Shown one piece after another: positions 1-10,612 of a stretch of 41,215 bases of DNA. The DNA lies in the NCBI GenBank assembly GCA_030828565.1, contig JAURCF010000006.1, forward strand, positions 1-41,215, given 5' to 3'. A program made the position numbers and the translations under genes. Within the stretch, counting starts at the first letter, position 1; the number at the start of each line of letters is the position of its first letter. This DNA is from Flavobacteriaceae bacterium. GTDB taxonomy: Bacteria > Bacteroidota > Bacteroidia > Flavobacteriales > Flavobacteriaceae. The notes beneath the pieces were generated by a model. It was not told the origin of the DNA. It made no database searches and saw only the letters and a list, made by a program, of their open reading frames with translations.

Positions 1-1419
1 CAATTCAAGAACAACAACTTCGAGTTGATCCCCTACGGTAACAACCTCAGAAGGATGTTTCACTTTTTTGGTCCATGATAGATCAGAAATGTAGATCAAT
101 CCGTCAATACCTTCTTCCAATTCAACAAAAACACCAAAATTGGTAAAGTTGCGAATGATTCCAGTATGTTTAGATCCTTTTGGATACTTCGAAGTAATAT
201 CTGTCCATGGATCAGGAGTTAATTGCTTAATCCCTAAAGACATTTTTCGTTCATCACGATCCAAGCTTAAAACAACTACATCAATTTCGTCTCCTACGCT
301 AACAAAATCTTGCGCAGAACGCAAATGAGTTGACCAAGACATTTCAGAAACGTGAACAAGGCCTTCTACTCCATCAGAAATTTCAATAAACGCACCGTAA
401 TCAGCAATTACAGCTACTCTTCCTTTGGTTTTGTCTCCAATTTTAAGGTCTTCGCTCAACGCATCCCATGGATGTTGACTCAATTGTTTCAATCCTAATT
501 GGATTCGAGATTTGTCATCATCAAAATCAAGGATTACTACATTGAGTTTCTGATCGAGATCCAACACCTCACTTGGATGACTAATTCGGTTCCAAGACAG
601 GTCAGTAATATGAATCAATCCATCAACACCTCCAAGGTCAATAAAGACACCATAGGAAGTGATGTTTTTAACAGTTCCTTCAAGAACTTGACCTTTTTCA
701 AGTTGACCAATAATTTCTTTTTTCTGGATTTCAATATCGGCTTCAATCAATGCTTTGTGAGAAACAACAATATTTTTGAATTCGTGATTGATTTTAACCA
801 CTTTGAATTCCATATTCTTGTTAACATATTGATCGTAATCGCGAATGGGTTTTACATCAATTTGAGATCCTGGTAAAAATGCTTCGATTCCAAATACATC
901 GACAATCATTCCTCCTTTGGTTCTGCACTTGATAAATCCAGTTACGATTTCTTCATTATCATGAGCGCTATTAACACGATCCCATGCTTTGATGGTTCTG
1001 GCTTTTCGGTGAGAAAGAACAAGTTGCCCTGTCTTGTCTTCACGAACATCTACCAATACTTCGACTTTGTCTCCAACTTTTAGGTCAGGGTTGTAGCGGA
1101 ATTCATTAAGTGAAATAACACCTTCTGATTTGGCATTGATGTCAATAATAGCCTCGCGATCAGTCATATGAACAACAACTCCATGAACGACTTCGTCATC
1201 GGCAGTATCCACAAAATTTTCTTTAACGAGGTTTTCAAACTCCACTAGTTTGTCATCTTGAACAGGATCAATACCCTCTTCATAGTTGTGCCAGTTAAAA
1301 TTTTCTAGAAATTCTTCGGGAGTTTGTTGGGGTTCAGTAGCTACTGCTTCTTCCTGAACTTGGTTTTCTTGAACTTCAGGAATTTCCTGAGGATCAATGG
1401 GTGTAGTTTCTTCAGCCAT
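1..1419 (-). CDS. rpsA: 30S ribosomal protein S1, C-terminal part cut by the window edge
   Basis: Reverse-strand translation from ATG at 1419 (MAEETTPIDPQEIPEVQENQ...) is open to the window edge, with repeated S1/OB motifs such as GTVKNITSYGVFIDLGGVDGLIHITDLSW. Absent from the ORF track because it runs off the edge. Confidence 0.95.
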   Translation of the reverse strand, partial: MAEETTPIDPQEIPEVQENQVQEEAVATEPQQTPEEFLENFNWHNYEEGIDPVQDDKLVEFENLVKENFVDTADDEVVHGVVVHMTDREAIIDINAKSEGVISLNEFRYNPDLKVGDKVEVLVDVREDKTGQLVLSHRKARTIKAWDRVNSAHDNEEIVTGFIKCRTKGGMIVDVFGIEAFLPGSQIDVKPIRDYDQYVNKNMEFKVVKINHEFKNIVVSHKALIEADIEIQKKEIIGQLEKGQVLEGTVKNITSYGVFIDLGGVDGLIHITDLSWNRISHPSEVLDLDQKLNVVILDFDDDKSRIQLGLKQLSQHPWDALSEDLKIGDKTKGRVAVIADYGAFIEISDGVEGLVHVSEMSWSTHLRSAQDFVSVGDEIDVVVLSLDRDERKMSLGIKQLTPDPWTDITSKYPKGSKHTGIIRNFTNFGVFVELEEGIDGLIYISDLSWTKKVKHPSEVVTVGDQLEVVVLEL

Positions 1420-1435
1420 GCTGATTTTGTTTGTA

Positions 1436-1475
1436 TTTCAATCATTTGTGAGAGAATCAAGAACTATGATTGAAA
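1436..1475 (-). promoter_or_regulatory. Hairpin in the rpsA 5' leader
   Basis: Perfect 10-bp inverted repeat TTTCAATCAT (1436-1445) / ATGATTGAAA (1466-1475) between the putative promoter and the rpsA ATG. Confidence 0.5.
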
Positions 1476-1531
1476 GTGATTATATGTTGTCAACCCTCCT
1501 GAGTTCTCTCCAAATCTTCTCAAAAGGTGTG

Positions 1532-1562
1532 CAAAAATAAGTGCTTATTTATTGATAACCAA
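1532..1562 (-). promoter_or_regulatory. Putative rpsA promoter (Bacteroidota type)
   Basis: On the minus strand: TTGG (1559-1562) - N19 - TATTTTTG (1532-1539), matching TTTG-N19-TAnnTTTG except one base in the -33 box. Confidence 0.5.
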
Positions 1563-1725
1563 GTTTTTTTGTTAAGTAATCTTACAATATTATAAGATTT
1601 CATTAAACTCAATAGTCAGTTAATCGATAAAAATGTGTAGTTAGTCGAATTTTTTTTTATTTTAAATTAATTGGTATTTTATTTGATTAGTTTTATTGTA
1701 AGTTGAAATCAAATTCCCAAATCTG

Positions 1726-2388
1726 ATGAAAAAACAATTCCTACTTTTTTCTTTTACACTCACACTTCTATTTTCTAATTTTTCCTTCACTCAATCGAGT
1801 CCTACACATGACAAGTATGTAGTGGGTTATTTTGCTCAATGGGCCATTTATGGACGGGATTATAATGTGTCAGATATTAAAGCAGAAAACCTCACTCATT
1901 TAATGTATGCTTTTTATGATACTCAATTTGATATGGACACAAATGAGCTACAAACCTTTCAAGCACAATCCACATCAAGACAAATTGGTCTTTCAGAAGG
2001 CACACCATATTCTTGGTATATTGTTTCCAAATCCAACACCTCTTTAGAAACTGCAAAAAGTGATGCTTGGAAATTTTATTTAGCTGGCGATGGAATTACA
2101 AATTATGTGCCATTTCCTGCAGAATTAGTTTCACCAGCTAACGGAGCCACCGTAACTGGAGGGGCAGCTGTTTTAAGATGGAACGGAAGTGATGCAGATG
2201 GTGACTTCTTATCCTACAACGTTTATGTTGATCAAAAAGATGCTACAACCTTGGTTAATGAAAATAGTACTGAAAATTTATATACCATAACAAATACAAG
2301 CACTGGGACATATTATTGGAAAATTATTTCAAAAGACAGTAAAGGAAATAAATCAGAATCTGACTTGTTTTATTTCAAAGTAAATTAA
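1726..2388 (+). pseudogene. Secreted GH18 (chitinase-like) N-terminal fragment joined to Ig/FnIII-like modules; catalytic core absent
   Basis: Signal peptide, then GH18-like DKYVVGYFAQWAIYGRDYNVSDIKAENLTHLMYAFYD, then FnIII-like sequence (TYYWKIISKDSKGNKSESDLFYFKVN). No DxxDxDxE catalytic motif anywhere in the 220 aa. Confidence 0.6.
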
Positions 2389-3074
2389 GAATTGATTTTT
2401 GAAGAAATCAACTCCAACACTTGACCTAGCAGCTCATCTACAGAGCGATTTTCGGTATTAATTTCCAATGCATCAGAGGCCTTAATAAGAGGGGAATCTG
2501 ATCGAGAAGAATCAAGGTGATCCCTTGATTTGATATTGGAAAGTACTTGGTCAAAAGAAACGGAAATTCCTTTTTGTTGCATTTCTTCGTATCTTCTTTG
2601 AGCTCTTACCTTTGCTGAACAAGTGAGAAACAATTTCAATTCGGCATTGGGAAAAACGACCGTTCCGATATCGCGTCCGTCCATAACAACGCCTTTGTCT
2701 TTTCCAAAATCATGTTGTAGGCGAACCATTGCTTTTCTAATTTCGGGCACGGCAGCTACCCTACTTACCGCATTGGACACTTCCATAGAACGAATTTCAT
2801 TTTCAACTGAAACTCCATTTAAAAAAATAGTCTGGTCGTTTGTTTTCTCGTTCAATGCAAATTTCAAATGAATATTGGGTAGAGATCCAATCAAGGGCTC
2901 TTTATCAAAGCGGGATGTATTCAACCAATTGTTTTGAATTGCATAAAGGGTTACACATCGATACATGGCACCCGAATCTATGTAAATATAATTGAGTTTG
3001 TTTGCAATTTGTTTGGCCAACGTGCTTTTTCCAGTTGAAGAAGTACCGTCAATGGCAATGTTTATTTTTTTCAT
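2385..3074 (-). CDS. cmk: (d)CMP kinase
   Basis: MKKINIAIDGTSSTGKSTLAKQIANKLNYIYIDSGAMYR... P-loop and MDGRDIGTVVFP motif. Confidence 0.95.
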   Translation of the reverse strand: MKKINIAIDGTSSTGKSTLAKQIANKLNYIYIDSGAMYRCVTLYAIQNNWLNTSRFDKEPLIGSLPNIHLKFALNEKTNDQTIFLNGVSVENEIRSMEVSNAVSRVAAVPEIRKAMVRLQHDFGKDKGVVMDGRDIGTVVFPNAELKLFLTCSAKVRAQRRYEEMQQKGISVSFDQVLSNIKSRDHLDSSRSDSPLIKASDALEINTENRSVDELLGQVLELISSKINS

Positions 3075-4102
3075 GGATTCATGTCAATAGTTACTCCAAA
3101 TACGCTTGCATTTCCAGCGGTAGTATAGCGCGCATAGCTATAATGAAAGCGAAATCTTTTAAGTGTTATACCCAACCCAGTAGAAAATCCTGAAAAATTT
3201 CGCTGCTCTAAAATACGCAATTCCTCTCCACGACGAAAATTATATCCCAATCGAACTGAAAACAACCGATTCGGAAACAACTCTGCCCCTAGTACAAGAT
3301 GCTGTAATGTTTCTTTTAAAAACGACGTGTTCTCAGAACTTGCCCCTCCATCTATCGAGGAAGTAATTAGATTTTCATTTACATAGGAAAGATTCCAATC
3401 CTGAAGATTTTGAAAAGTAACATGCCAACGGAGTGGAAGAAACTCAAGTTCTTGGGACAGTCCAATTAAAATTTCTAAAGGCAACGATTCCTTTAATCCA
3501 CTGTAGGTGGTAAGCTGGGTTCCTAAATTTTTAACAACCAATGCAGCTTCAAATTCTATGGAAGGAATTTTGTAATAAACCCCTAGGTCAATTACCATTC
3601 CAAAGGATTGGTATTGTTCCAGTGTAGAGGAAATAAATTTTAGATTAGTGCCTACATACCATTCAGTCCAAGGAATGTTGTAAGCATACCCGCCTGAAAG
3701 GGCAATTTCGTTACCAGAAAATGATTCGGTTGGATTTCCAAATTCATCACGACCGTCAAAGCTTCCGTAATCAATATATTGAACTCCAAAATGAACCGCT
3801 TTAAAGTTTCGATCCCACGTGTGCACATAAGCTGCTGTTCCCATGTTGATACCCGAAAAATAAGGTCGGTAATTCATAGACAGACGACTTCCCATTTCTG
3901 GGTTGATCGAAGCAGGATTGTACAACCCATGGATAGGGTCTGAACCGAACAAAGTAATGTTTTTACTTCCAAGAGCAGCTTGGTGTGGAGAAGGACTGAG
4001 TGATAAAAATTGATATGTATGCTTTCCTCCAATTTGTGAGTAACTAAAAAAACTCGTTATCATCAAAACCCAAAAAACCAGCCCTAATTGTTTCATAACC
4101 AA
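3071..4102 (-). CDS. porQ: Type IX secretion system protein PorQ
   Basis: 343-aa outer-membrane beta-barrel-like protein with signal peptide; overlaps cmk by 4 bp. The porQ-cmk neighbourhood is typical of Bacteroidota. Confidence 0.8.
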   Translation of the reverse strand: MVMKQLGLVFWVLMITSFFSYSQIGGKHTYQFLSLSPSPHQAALGSKNITLFGSDPIHGLYNPASINPEMGSRLSMNYRPYFSGINMGTAAYVHTWDRNFKAVHFGVQYIDYGSFDGRDEFGNPTESFSGNEIALSGGYAYNIPWTEWYVGTNLKFISSTLEQYQSFGMVIDLGVYYKIPSIEFEAALVVKNLGTQLTTYSGLKESLPLEILIGLSQELEFLPLRWHVTFQNLQDWNLSYVNENLITSSIDGGASSENTSFLKETLQHLVLGAELFPNRLFSVRLGYNFRRGEELRILEQRNFSGFSTGLGITLKRFRFHYSYARYTTAGNASVFGVTIDMNP

Positions 4103-4148
4103 ATTCCTACTCTAGAAAACGAAAGGTATTGAAGTTTAGTGTTGATCG

Positions 4149-6596
4149 TTATAAATTTTTGGAGTTTTTGACTTTTTGTGAAGTAATCGCAATTTTTATG
4201 ACATCAATCATATCAACAACATAATGGAATTTCAATCCTTTTAAGTAGTCCGGATTAATCTCTAAAATGTCTTTTTCGTTTTCTTGACATAAGATGATTT
4301 CTTTGATTTTAGCGCGCTTGGCTGCTAATATTTTTTCTTTAATCCCTCCCACAGGTAATACTTTTCCGCGTAAGGTAATTTCACCTGTCATCGCTAGGCT
4401 TTTCTTAACTTTTCGCTGTGTTAAAAGTGAAACTAAAGAAGTTAACATCGTTATTCCTGCACTTGGCCCATCTTTAGGCGTAGCTCCCTCAGGAACGTGA
4501 ATGTGAATGTTGTATTTATCCAATAGTTGATGATCGATACCCAATAACTCTGCATTGGATTTGATATATTCAAGAGCAATTGTGGCAGACTCTTTCATCA
4601 CTTTACCGAGGTTTCCTGTTATAGAAAGCCCTCCTTTTCCTTTGGAAAGTAACGACTCAATAAACAAAATATCTCCACCAACTTGTGTCCAAGCAAGACC
4701 AGTAACTACTCCAGCTACGTCGTTGTTTTCATACTGATCGCGTAACATACGAGCAGGCCCCATAATGGAAGTCAATTGATCTACGGTGATTTTCTTTACG
4801 TACTCCTCCTCCATAGCAATTGATTTGGCCGCATAACGAACCACTTTGGCCAATTGCTTTTCAAGTCCTCGAACTCCTGATTCTCTAGTATATCCTTCGA
4901 TCAGTCGCTGCATAATGGGTTTTGGAACGGTTAAGTCTTTGGAGGTAAGACCATGATCTGCAATTTGTTTGGGTAGTAAATGGCGTTTTCCAATTTCTAT
5001 TTTCTCCTCAATAGTGTATCCTGAAACATTGATTACTTCCATCCGATCTCTAAGAGCCGGTTGAATGGTTCCTAATGTGTTGGCAGTCGCAATAAACATA
5101 ACCTTTGAAAGGTCAAATCCCATTTCCAAAAAGTTGTCATAAAAAGAAGTGTTTTGCTCAGGGTCCAATACTTCAAGCATGGCTGAAGACGGATCGCCCT
5201 GATTTCCGGTTGAAAGTTTATCAATTTCATCCAACACAAAAACGGGATTGGAAGTTCCTGCTTTTTTAAGACTTTGAATAATTCGCCCTGGCATTGCACC
5301 TATATATGTTTTTCGATGCCCTCTAATTTCGGCTTCATCACGAAGACCTCCTAAAGAGATTCTCACGTATTCCCTTCCCAAGGCTTCTGCAATTGATTTT
5401 CCTAAAGAAGTTTTTCCAACTCCTGGAGGTCCATGCAAACACAATATGGGTGATTTCATATCGTTCCTAAGCTTTAGAACAGCCAAGTGTTCAATAATAC
5501 GTTGTTTGACATCTTCTAGCCCAAAATGATCTCGATTCAATACTTTTTGTGCCTTTTTGAGGTCAAATTTATCTTTTGAAAATTTGTTCCAAGGAAGATC
5601 CAAATAGAGATCGAGATAGTTTCTTTGAACGGAATACTCAGCTACTTGCTGATTCATTCGCATCAACTTAGCAAGTTCTTTATCAAAATGCTCTTTAACT
5701 TCTTTGTTCCATTTGATTTTGGTAGCTTTGATTCTCATTTCCTCAATCTCAGACTCTTGAGATACGCCTCCCAATTCTTCTTGGATGGTTTTCATCTGTT
5801 GATGAAGAAAATATTCACGCTGTTGTTGGTCTAGATCGAAACGAACTTTGGATTGAATGTCATTTTTTATGGACAATTTTTGAAACTCAACATTCATTTT
5901 TTCTAAACACAACAAGGCTCTTTCTTTCAAGGCATTAACCTCCAAAATATGTTGTTTTTCTTTGACAGAAAGGTTCATGTTTGCTGAAACAAAATTCACT
6001 AGAAATGAATCGCTCTGGATGTTTTTAATCGCAAAGGAAGCTTCGGAAGGAATGTTTGGATTTTCGTCAATGATTTGAAGCGCTAAGTCTTTGATAGAAT
6101 CAATAATGGCGGAAAACTCTTCATTTTTATTTGGTTTAATTTCTTTTACTTCCTCAACCTTTGCTTTAAAATACGGTTCGGAATCAACAAACTCCGTAAC
6201 TTCAAATCGTTTTTTACCCTGAATAATAACCGTAATATTCCCATCGGGCATTTTCAGAATGCGCAAAACCTTAGCCACTACCCCTAGATGATGAATATCA
6301 TCGTACGATGGATTTTCAATAGAAGCATCTTTTTGAGCAACTACTCCCAACAACTTATCGTTTGAATTCGCATCTTTGATTAATTGAATGGACTTATCTC
6401 TGGAGGCGGTAATTGGAATGACTACCCCAGGAAACAACACCGTATTTTTGAGAGGTAGGATTGGAATAATCTCTGGGATTGATTCTTTAGAAATGGCTTC
6501 CTCGTCATCCGAAGTCATTAATGGAATCAAATCAGCATCTTCATCCAGTTCTTTGAGTGACAAGGTGTCAATATTTAAAAGTTTTGGCTTTGACAT
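4149..6596 (-). CDS. lon: ATP-dependent protease Lon (endopeptidase La)
   Basis: 815 aa; LON substrate-binding N-terminus, [20 protein letters not shown] Walker [12 protein letters not shown] catalytic Ser region. Confidence 0.97.
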   Translation of the reverse strand: MSKPKLLNIDTLSLKELDEDADLIPLMTSDDEEAISKESIPEIIPILPLKNTVLFPGVVIPITASRDKSIQLIKDANSNDKLLGVVAQKDASIENPSYDDIHHLGVVAKVLRILKMPDGNITVIIQGKKRFEVTEFVDSEPYFKAKVEEVKEIKPNKNEEFSAIIDSIKDLALQIIDENPNIPSEASFAIKNIQSDSFLVNFVSANMNLSVKEKQHILEVNALKERALLCLEKMNVEFQKLSIKNDIQSKVRFDLDQQQREYFLHQQMKTIQEELGGVSQESEIEEMRIKATKIKWNKEVKEHFDKELAKLMRMNQQVAEYSVQRNYLDLYLDLPWNKFSKDKFDLKKAQKVLNRDHFGLEDVKQRIIEHLAVLKLRNDMKSPILCLHGPPGVGKTSLGKSIAEALGREYVRISLGGLRDEAEIRGHRKTYIGAMPGRIIQSLKKAGTSNPVFVLDEIDKLSTGNQGDPSSAMLEVLDPEQNTSFYDNFLEMGFDLSKVMFIATANTLGTIQPALRDRMEVINVSGYTIEEKIEIGKRHLLPKQIADHGLTSKDLTVPKPIMQRLIEGYTRESGVRGLEKQLAKVVRYAAKSIAMEEEYVKKITVDQLTSIMGPARMLRDQYENNDVAGVVTGLAWTQVGGDILFIESLLSKGKGGLSITGNLGKVMKESATIALEYIKSNAELLGIDHQLLDKYNIHIHVPEGATPKDGPSAGITMLTSLVSLLTQRKVKKSLAMTGEITLRGKVLPVGGIKEKILAAKRAKIKEIILCQENEKDILEINPDYLKGLKFHYVVDMIDVIKIAITSQKVKNSKNL

Positions 6597-6812
6597 AAAC
6601 TATATTTACGCCATTTTGTCGCATTTACTGCTTCAAATTGGACTATATTTTTAAAATTAATCACTTAATGTATTGTTAATCATACTAATACAAATACATC
6701 ATTTTTAATATCAATAAAACAATTGACAATATCCATGCCATATAAAAAAGGGGGTTTGTGAAACAAAAAACAATTTAATTCGTCTTAAACATATGTCTTA
6801 AAATCTATTCTT

Positions 6813-7478
6813 ATGAAAACAATGAACATATTTATTTTATCCTTCCTTATTTTCCAAATTTCTTGTGCACAGTATTGGGGAACTCGTATTAAAGGAAACG
6901 GAACTATTGAAGCTGAAAACAGAACGACTTCCTCCTACGATGCCGTCAAAATCAGTGGATTTTTTAATGTAGAACTCGTCCAAGGAGACGAGGGCAATAT
7001 TGTCATTGAGGGAGAAAGCAACCTGATTTCCCATATTGAAACAACTGTACGAAACAAAACACTTTCTGTTAAAGTAAAAAAAGGAGTTCGTTTAAAACCA
7101 TCCTTCGGTAAAAAAATTCTGATTACAATTCCAATTGAATCCATTCATAAAATTGCTTTGGAAGGATCTGGTCAAGTGGAAGGAAAAACCACAATTACCA
7201 ACGAAAACTTAGAACTGTCCATAGCAGGTTCTGGGGAAATGAATCTCGACGTTGCGGCCAACAAAATAGAAAGTAGCATTGCTGGATCGGGTGACCTTGA
7301 ATTGAACGGGAATGCCAAAGTATGGGAAGCCTCCATTTCTGGATCGGGCGATGTATCGGTATACTGCGATGGAACATTAAGCACTTCTGTTTCGGGATCG
7401 GGAGACATACGATACAGCGGATCACCTACTATTGAAAAGGTATCCACTTCCGGATCTGGAAGTGTTACAAGGAATTAG
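6813..7478 (+). CDS. Head GIN domain-containing (DUF2807-type) putative lipoprotein
   Basis: Lipoprotein-like N-terminus (IFQISCAQ) and repeated SGSG turns (SIAGSGEMNL, SIAGSGDLEL, SISGSGDVSV, SVSGSGDIRY, STSGSGSVTRN). Confidence 0.8.
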   Translation: MKTMNIFILSFLIFQISCAQYWGTRIKGNGTIEAENRTTSSYDAVKISGFFNVELVQGDEGNIVIEGESNLISHIETTVRNKTLSVKVKKGVRLKPSFGKKILITIPIESIHKIALEGSGQVEGKTTITNENLELSIAGSGEMNLDVAANKIESSIAGSGDLELNGNAKVWEASISGSGDVSVYCDGTLSTSVSGSGDIRYSGSPTIEKVSTSGSGSVTRN

Positions 7479-8803
7479 GCGTTTCTTTTGTCTATTCTCA
7501 ACATACGATTGAGAAGAAGTGCCCCTACAAAAAAGAAAACCATGAAAAATAAAATGGAATTTCGCATACTTCCCGTAATCTGGTCCACAAAACCAAACAG
7601 AAACATTCCAAAAACAATGGCTACTTTTTCAGAAATGTCATAAAAGCTGAAATAGGAGGTAGTATCTTCTGTAGTGGGTATAAGTTTGGAATACGTAGAA
7701 CGTGAAAGTGCTTGAATTCCTCCAAAAATCAACCCTAACACACCAGCAGCAATGTAAAACTGAGTGGGTGTTTCAATAAAAAAAGCGTAAACACAGAGTC
7801 CAGACCATATAAAATTGAGTGCAATCAAAGTAGTAATATTTCCAATTTTTTTTGAAATTTTAGCTGTCAAAAGAGCCCCTGCTATTCCAACCAATTGAAT
7901 CAAAATAATACTCACAATCAAGCCAATTGTTTTTTGACCTTCTCCCCAATTAATTTCTTGCTCGCCAAAATAGGTGGCTACTAAAATAACTGTTTGAAGT
8001 GCCATACTGTAAACAAAAAATGCTCCCAAATAGCGCTTCAATCGCAAAGTTGAAGCCAACGATCGATATACGGTTTTCAACTCTTTGTAACCATTCATAA
8101 CCACAGATCGAGTTACTTTATGTCCCGAATTCCCCATAGGGAGATGATAAAAAGCATACTGACTAAAAGTCATCCACCAAATACCTACCGTAATAAATGA
8201 ATAACGCATTGCCTTTAAGGAGGCTTCTGCTGGGGTACCAGTAATTCCAAAAATTTCTGGTTTTAAAACCATTACAAGATTAAAAACCAACAATATAACA
8301 CTCCCAAAATACCCAAGAGCATATCCTTTTGCGCTGATACGATCTTGTTGTTCGGGGTGGGCAATATCGGGCAAGTAAGAATTGTAAAAAACCAAGCTTG
8401 ACCAAAATCCAATCAATGCAAAAAAATAAAACGTTAAGCCGATTTGAAGCGATTCCAACTCAAACCAATACAATCCCATGCAGGATAACGAGCCCAAATA
8501 GCAGTAGAATTGCATAAAACGTTTTTTGTTTCCCACATAATCTGCAATTCCCGATAAAATAGGAGACAAGGAAGCAATAACAATAAATGCCAGTGCTGTA
8601 ACAAAGCTAATAAGTGCCGTATTTTTTATACTCTGACCAAAAATATCCAAATACAATTGATCAGCACAAATAGCACCGTAATAAATCGGAAAAACTGCGG
8701 TAGAAATAACTAGGGGATAAACAGAATTTGCCCAATCATAGGAAGCCCAAGCATTTAATAACTTCTTACTTCCTTTTGAAGCGTACACAACTTTCCTACC
8801 CAT
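7475..8803 (-). CDS. MFS transporter, UMF1/Atg22-like family
   Basis: Multi-TM protein with LLNAWASYDWANSVYPLVISTAVFPIYY, typical of the UMF1 family. Track start at 8812 is TTG; ATG at 8803 (MGRKVVYASKG) is preferred. Confidence 0.8.
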   Translation of the reverse strand: MGRKVVYASKGSKKLLNAWASYDWANSVYPLVISTAVFPIYYGAICADQLYLDIFGQSIKNTALISFVTALAFIVIASLSPILSGIADYVGNKKRFMQFYCYLGSLSCMGLYWFELESLQIGLTFYFFALIGFWSSLVFYNSYLPDIAHPEQQDRISAKGYALGYFGSVILLVFNLVMVLKPEIFGITGTPAEASLKAMRYSFITVGIWWMTFSQYAFYHLPMGNSGHKVTRSVVMNGYKELKTVYRSLASTLRLKRYLGAFFVYSMALQTVILVATYFGEQEINWGEGQKTIGLIVSIILIQLVGIAGALLTAKISKKIGNITTLIALNFIWSGLCVYAFFIETPTQFYIAAGVLGLIFGGIQALSRSTYSKLIPTTEDTTSYFSFYDISEKVAIVFGMFLFGFVDQITGSMRNSILFFMVFFFVGALLLNRMLRIDKRNA

Positions 8804-8856
8804 TTCATCCAACGATTGGTTATTAATGGGACTAAAAGTAAGGCTTTTAAATTAAA

Positions 8857-9675
8857 TCAACGAAAAGCGGTAACCCCAAACTTTTTGGCTTCGTCTTTGG
8901 CTGCTTGAGACCATTGTGTTAAATTTCGAATACGGGTATCATTGGAAGGGTGCGTACTTAAAAATTCAGGGGGTTGTTTGCCTTCATTGGCTTTTTTCAT
9001 GCGTTTCCATAGCTCTGGAGCCTCATCGGGATTATAACCTGCAATAGCCATAATTTGCAATCCAATTCGGTCTGCTTCGGTTTCATGACTTCTACTAAAA
9101 GGTAACATCCCGCCTACGGTCGATCCAATTCCATAGGCTTGCATCCAAACAGCTTGCGTTTGGGCGTCTTTATTCTGAACGGCTATTTGAGTACCAATAG
9201 CTCCCAATTGCTGAGCAATTCCTGCAGTCATTCGTTGCGCTCCATGATCTGCTAAAGCGTGTGCGACTTCATGCCCCATAACCACGGCAACTCCTGTTTC
9301 AGTTTGTGTAATGGGCAAAATACCGGTGTAAAAAACGATTTTGCCTCCTGGCATACACCAGGCATTGACGGTAGAATCTTTAACCAATTGGTATTCCCAT
9401 TTGTATTTGCTCAAATACCCTGGCTGACCATTGGCTTCAAACCAACGCTGTGCGGCTTTTGCTATTTTTTGCCCAACACGTGTAATCATTTCACTTTCTG
9501 ATGTACCAGTAACTACATCATTTTCTGACAAAAATTTATCGTATTGTTGAAATGAAGAGGCAAACAAATTATCGCTGGAACTGTATATGTTAAAAGTTTT
9601 TTTTCCTGTAAAAGGATTCGTTTTACATGCAGTTAAAACGAAAAAAAGAAGAAATAAGGGGGCTAAATTTTTCAT
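8857..9675 (-). CDS. M48 family metallopeptidase, putative lipoprotein
   Basis: Lipobox LTAC near the N-terminus; zinc-binding motif HEVAHALADH; downstream ETEAD motif. Confidence 0.9.
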   Translation of the reverse strand: MKNLAPLFLLFFVLTACKTNPFTGKKTFNIYSSSDNLFASSFQQYDKFLSENDVVTGTSESEMITRVGQKIAKAAQRWFEANGQPGYLSKYKWEYQLVKDSTVNAWCMPGGKIVFYTGILPITQTETGVAVVMGHEVAHALADHGAQRMTAGIAQQLGAIGTQIAVQNKDAQTQAVWMQAYGIGSTVGGMLPFSRSHETEADRIGLQIMAIAGYNPDEAPELWKRMKKANEGKQPPEFLSTHPSNDTRIRNLTQWSQAAKDEAKKFGVTAFR

Positions 9676-9704
9676 TGAAAAAAATTAAATTAATAATTGA
9701 TTAT

Positions 9705-9736
9705 CAAAGCTAGTATAATTAGTAATTTTACACAAA
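9705..9736 (-). promoter_or_regulatory. Putative promoter of the M48 peptidase gene
   Basis: On the minus strand: TTTG (9733-9736) - N20 - TAGCTTTG (9705-9712), exact match to both consensus boxes. Confidence 0.6.
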
Positions 9737-9751
9737 TATTTAAGTTGATTA

Positions 9752-10612
9752 ATGCCTAAAAAAACAAAAGAGCCAGCGTTTGAAATTCCAAAAATAATCA
9801 TTTGGACTGGGAAAACTATCGCTTTTTTTTCTTCCTACTTGGCCGTTCGATATGCGCTATATTTGTTTGGAAAACCGCAAAGACACACCACTCCAAAAAG
9901 AGAGGTTTCTTTTTATGAAGCCGCAAAATCCAACCGTATTTTTGTACCCACTGTTCGAAAGCACATTCAACTATACCAATTGGGGAGCTCTGAAAAAAAA
10001 ATTCTATTAGTTCATGGATGGAGCGGAAGAGGCACTCAATTGTATAAAATAGCGGAAAAATTAGTTGATGAAGGTTTTGAAATTCTTAGCTTCGACGGTC
10101 CTGCTCATGGAGATTCGTCAGGAAATCATACCATTTTTGAGGAGTTTGTAGAAACCGTACTTTATCTAAATCATACCCAAGGAAAATTTCAAGCCGCTAT
10201 TGGTCATTCCTTTGGAGGAATGATTTTGTTAAACGCAATTCACCGTGGCATGATTTTAGATAAATTCACCATCATTAGCAGTGGAAACAAAGTAGAAGAT
10301 GTTATCAAAAGTTTTGTGAAAAACATTCATTTATCTGCAAAAATTGAAAGAAAAATGATTCAATACTTAGAACGCAAAACAGGAATGAAGATTGAGCAAT
10401 TAGCCTCCAGTGAGTTTATAAAAAATTCATTGATTCCTGGGCTCATTATTCACGACAATTCTGACTTTGAAGTTCCTGTTTCCTGTGCTCATCAAATCAA
10501 AAGCGCTGTTAAAAATGGAACACTGCTTATCACAGAAAATTTAGGTCATCGAAGAATTTTGAGAGACTCTAAAGTAATTGATAGCATTGTAAATTTTAAA
10601 AAACAATCATGA
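9752..10612 (+). CDS. Alpha/beta hydrolase
   Basis: VHGWSGRGTQ oxyanion region, GHSFGGM nucleophile elbow, C-terminal ENLGHRRIL His. Confidence 0.8.
   Translation: MPKKTKEPAFEIPKIIIWTGKTIAFFSSYLAVRYALYLFGKPQRHTTPKREVSFYEAAKSNRIFVPTVRKHIQLYQLGSSEKKILLVHGWSGRGTQLYKIAEKLVDEGFEILSFDGPAHGDSSGNHTIFEEFVETVLYLNHTQGKFQAAIGHSFGGMILLNAIHRGMILDKFTIISSGNKVEDVIKSFVKNIHLSAKIERKMIQYLERKTGMKIEQLASSEFIKNSLIPGLIIHDNSDFEVPVSCAHQIKSAVKNGTLLITENLGHRRILRDSKVIDSIVNFKKQS

Noticed and set aside
140-876. Plus-strand ORFs of 62 and 125 aa
   Set aside because: They lie opposite the well-supported rpsA reading frame.
1470-1500. Leader peptide (TTG ACA ACA TAT AAT CAC TTT CAA TCA TAG) or sigma70-type TTGACA/TATAAT promoter in the rpsA leader
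   Set aside because: No spacing between AGGAGGG and TTG for initiation, and only about 3 nt between the two hexamers; both look accidental.
5072-5299. 75-aa minus-strand ORF inside lon
   Set aside because: Out-of-frame overlap within conserved Lon ATPase sequence; no independent evidence.
7172-7447. Antisense ORFs of 91 and 76 aa opposite the GIN gene
   Set aside because: The Pro/Ser-rich periodicity is the mirror of the SGSG repeats on the plus strand.
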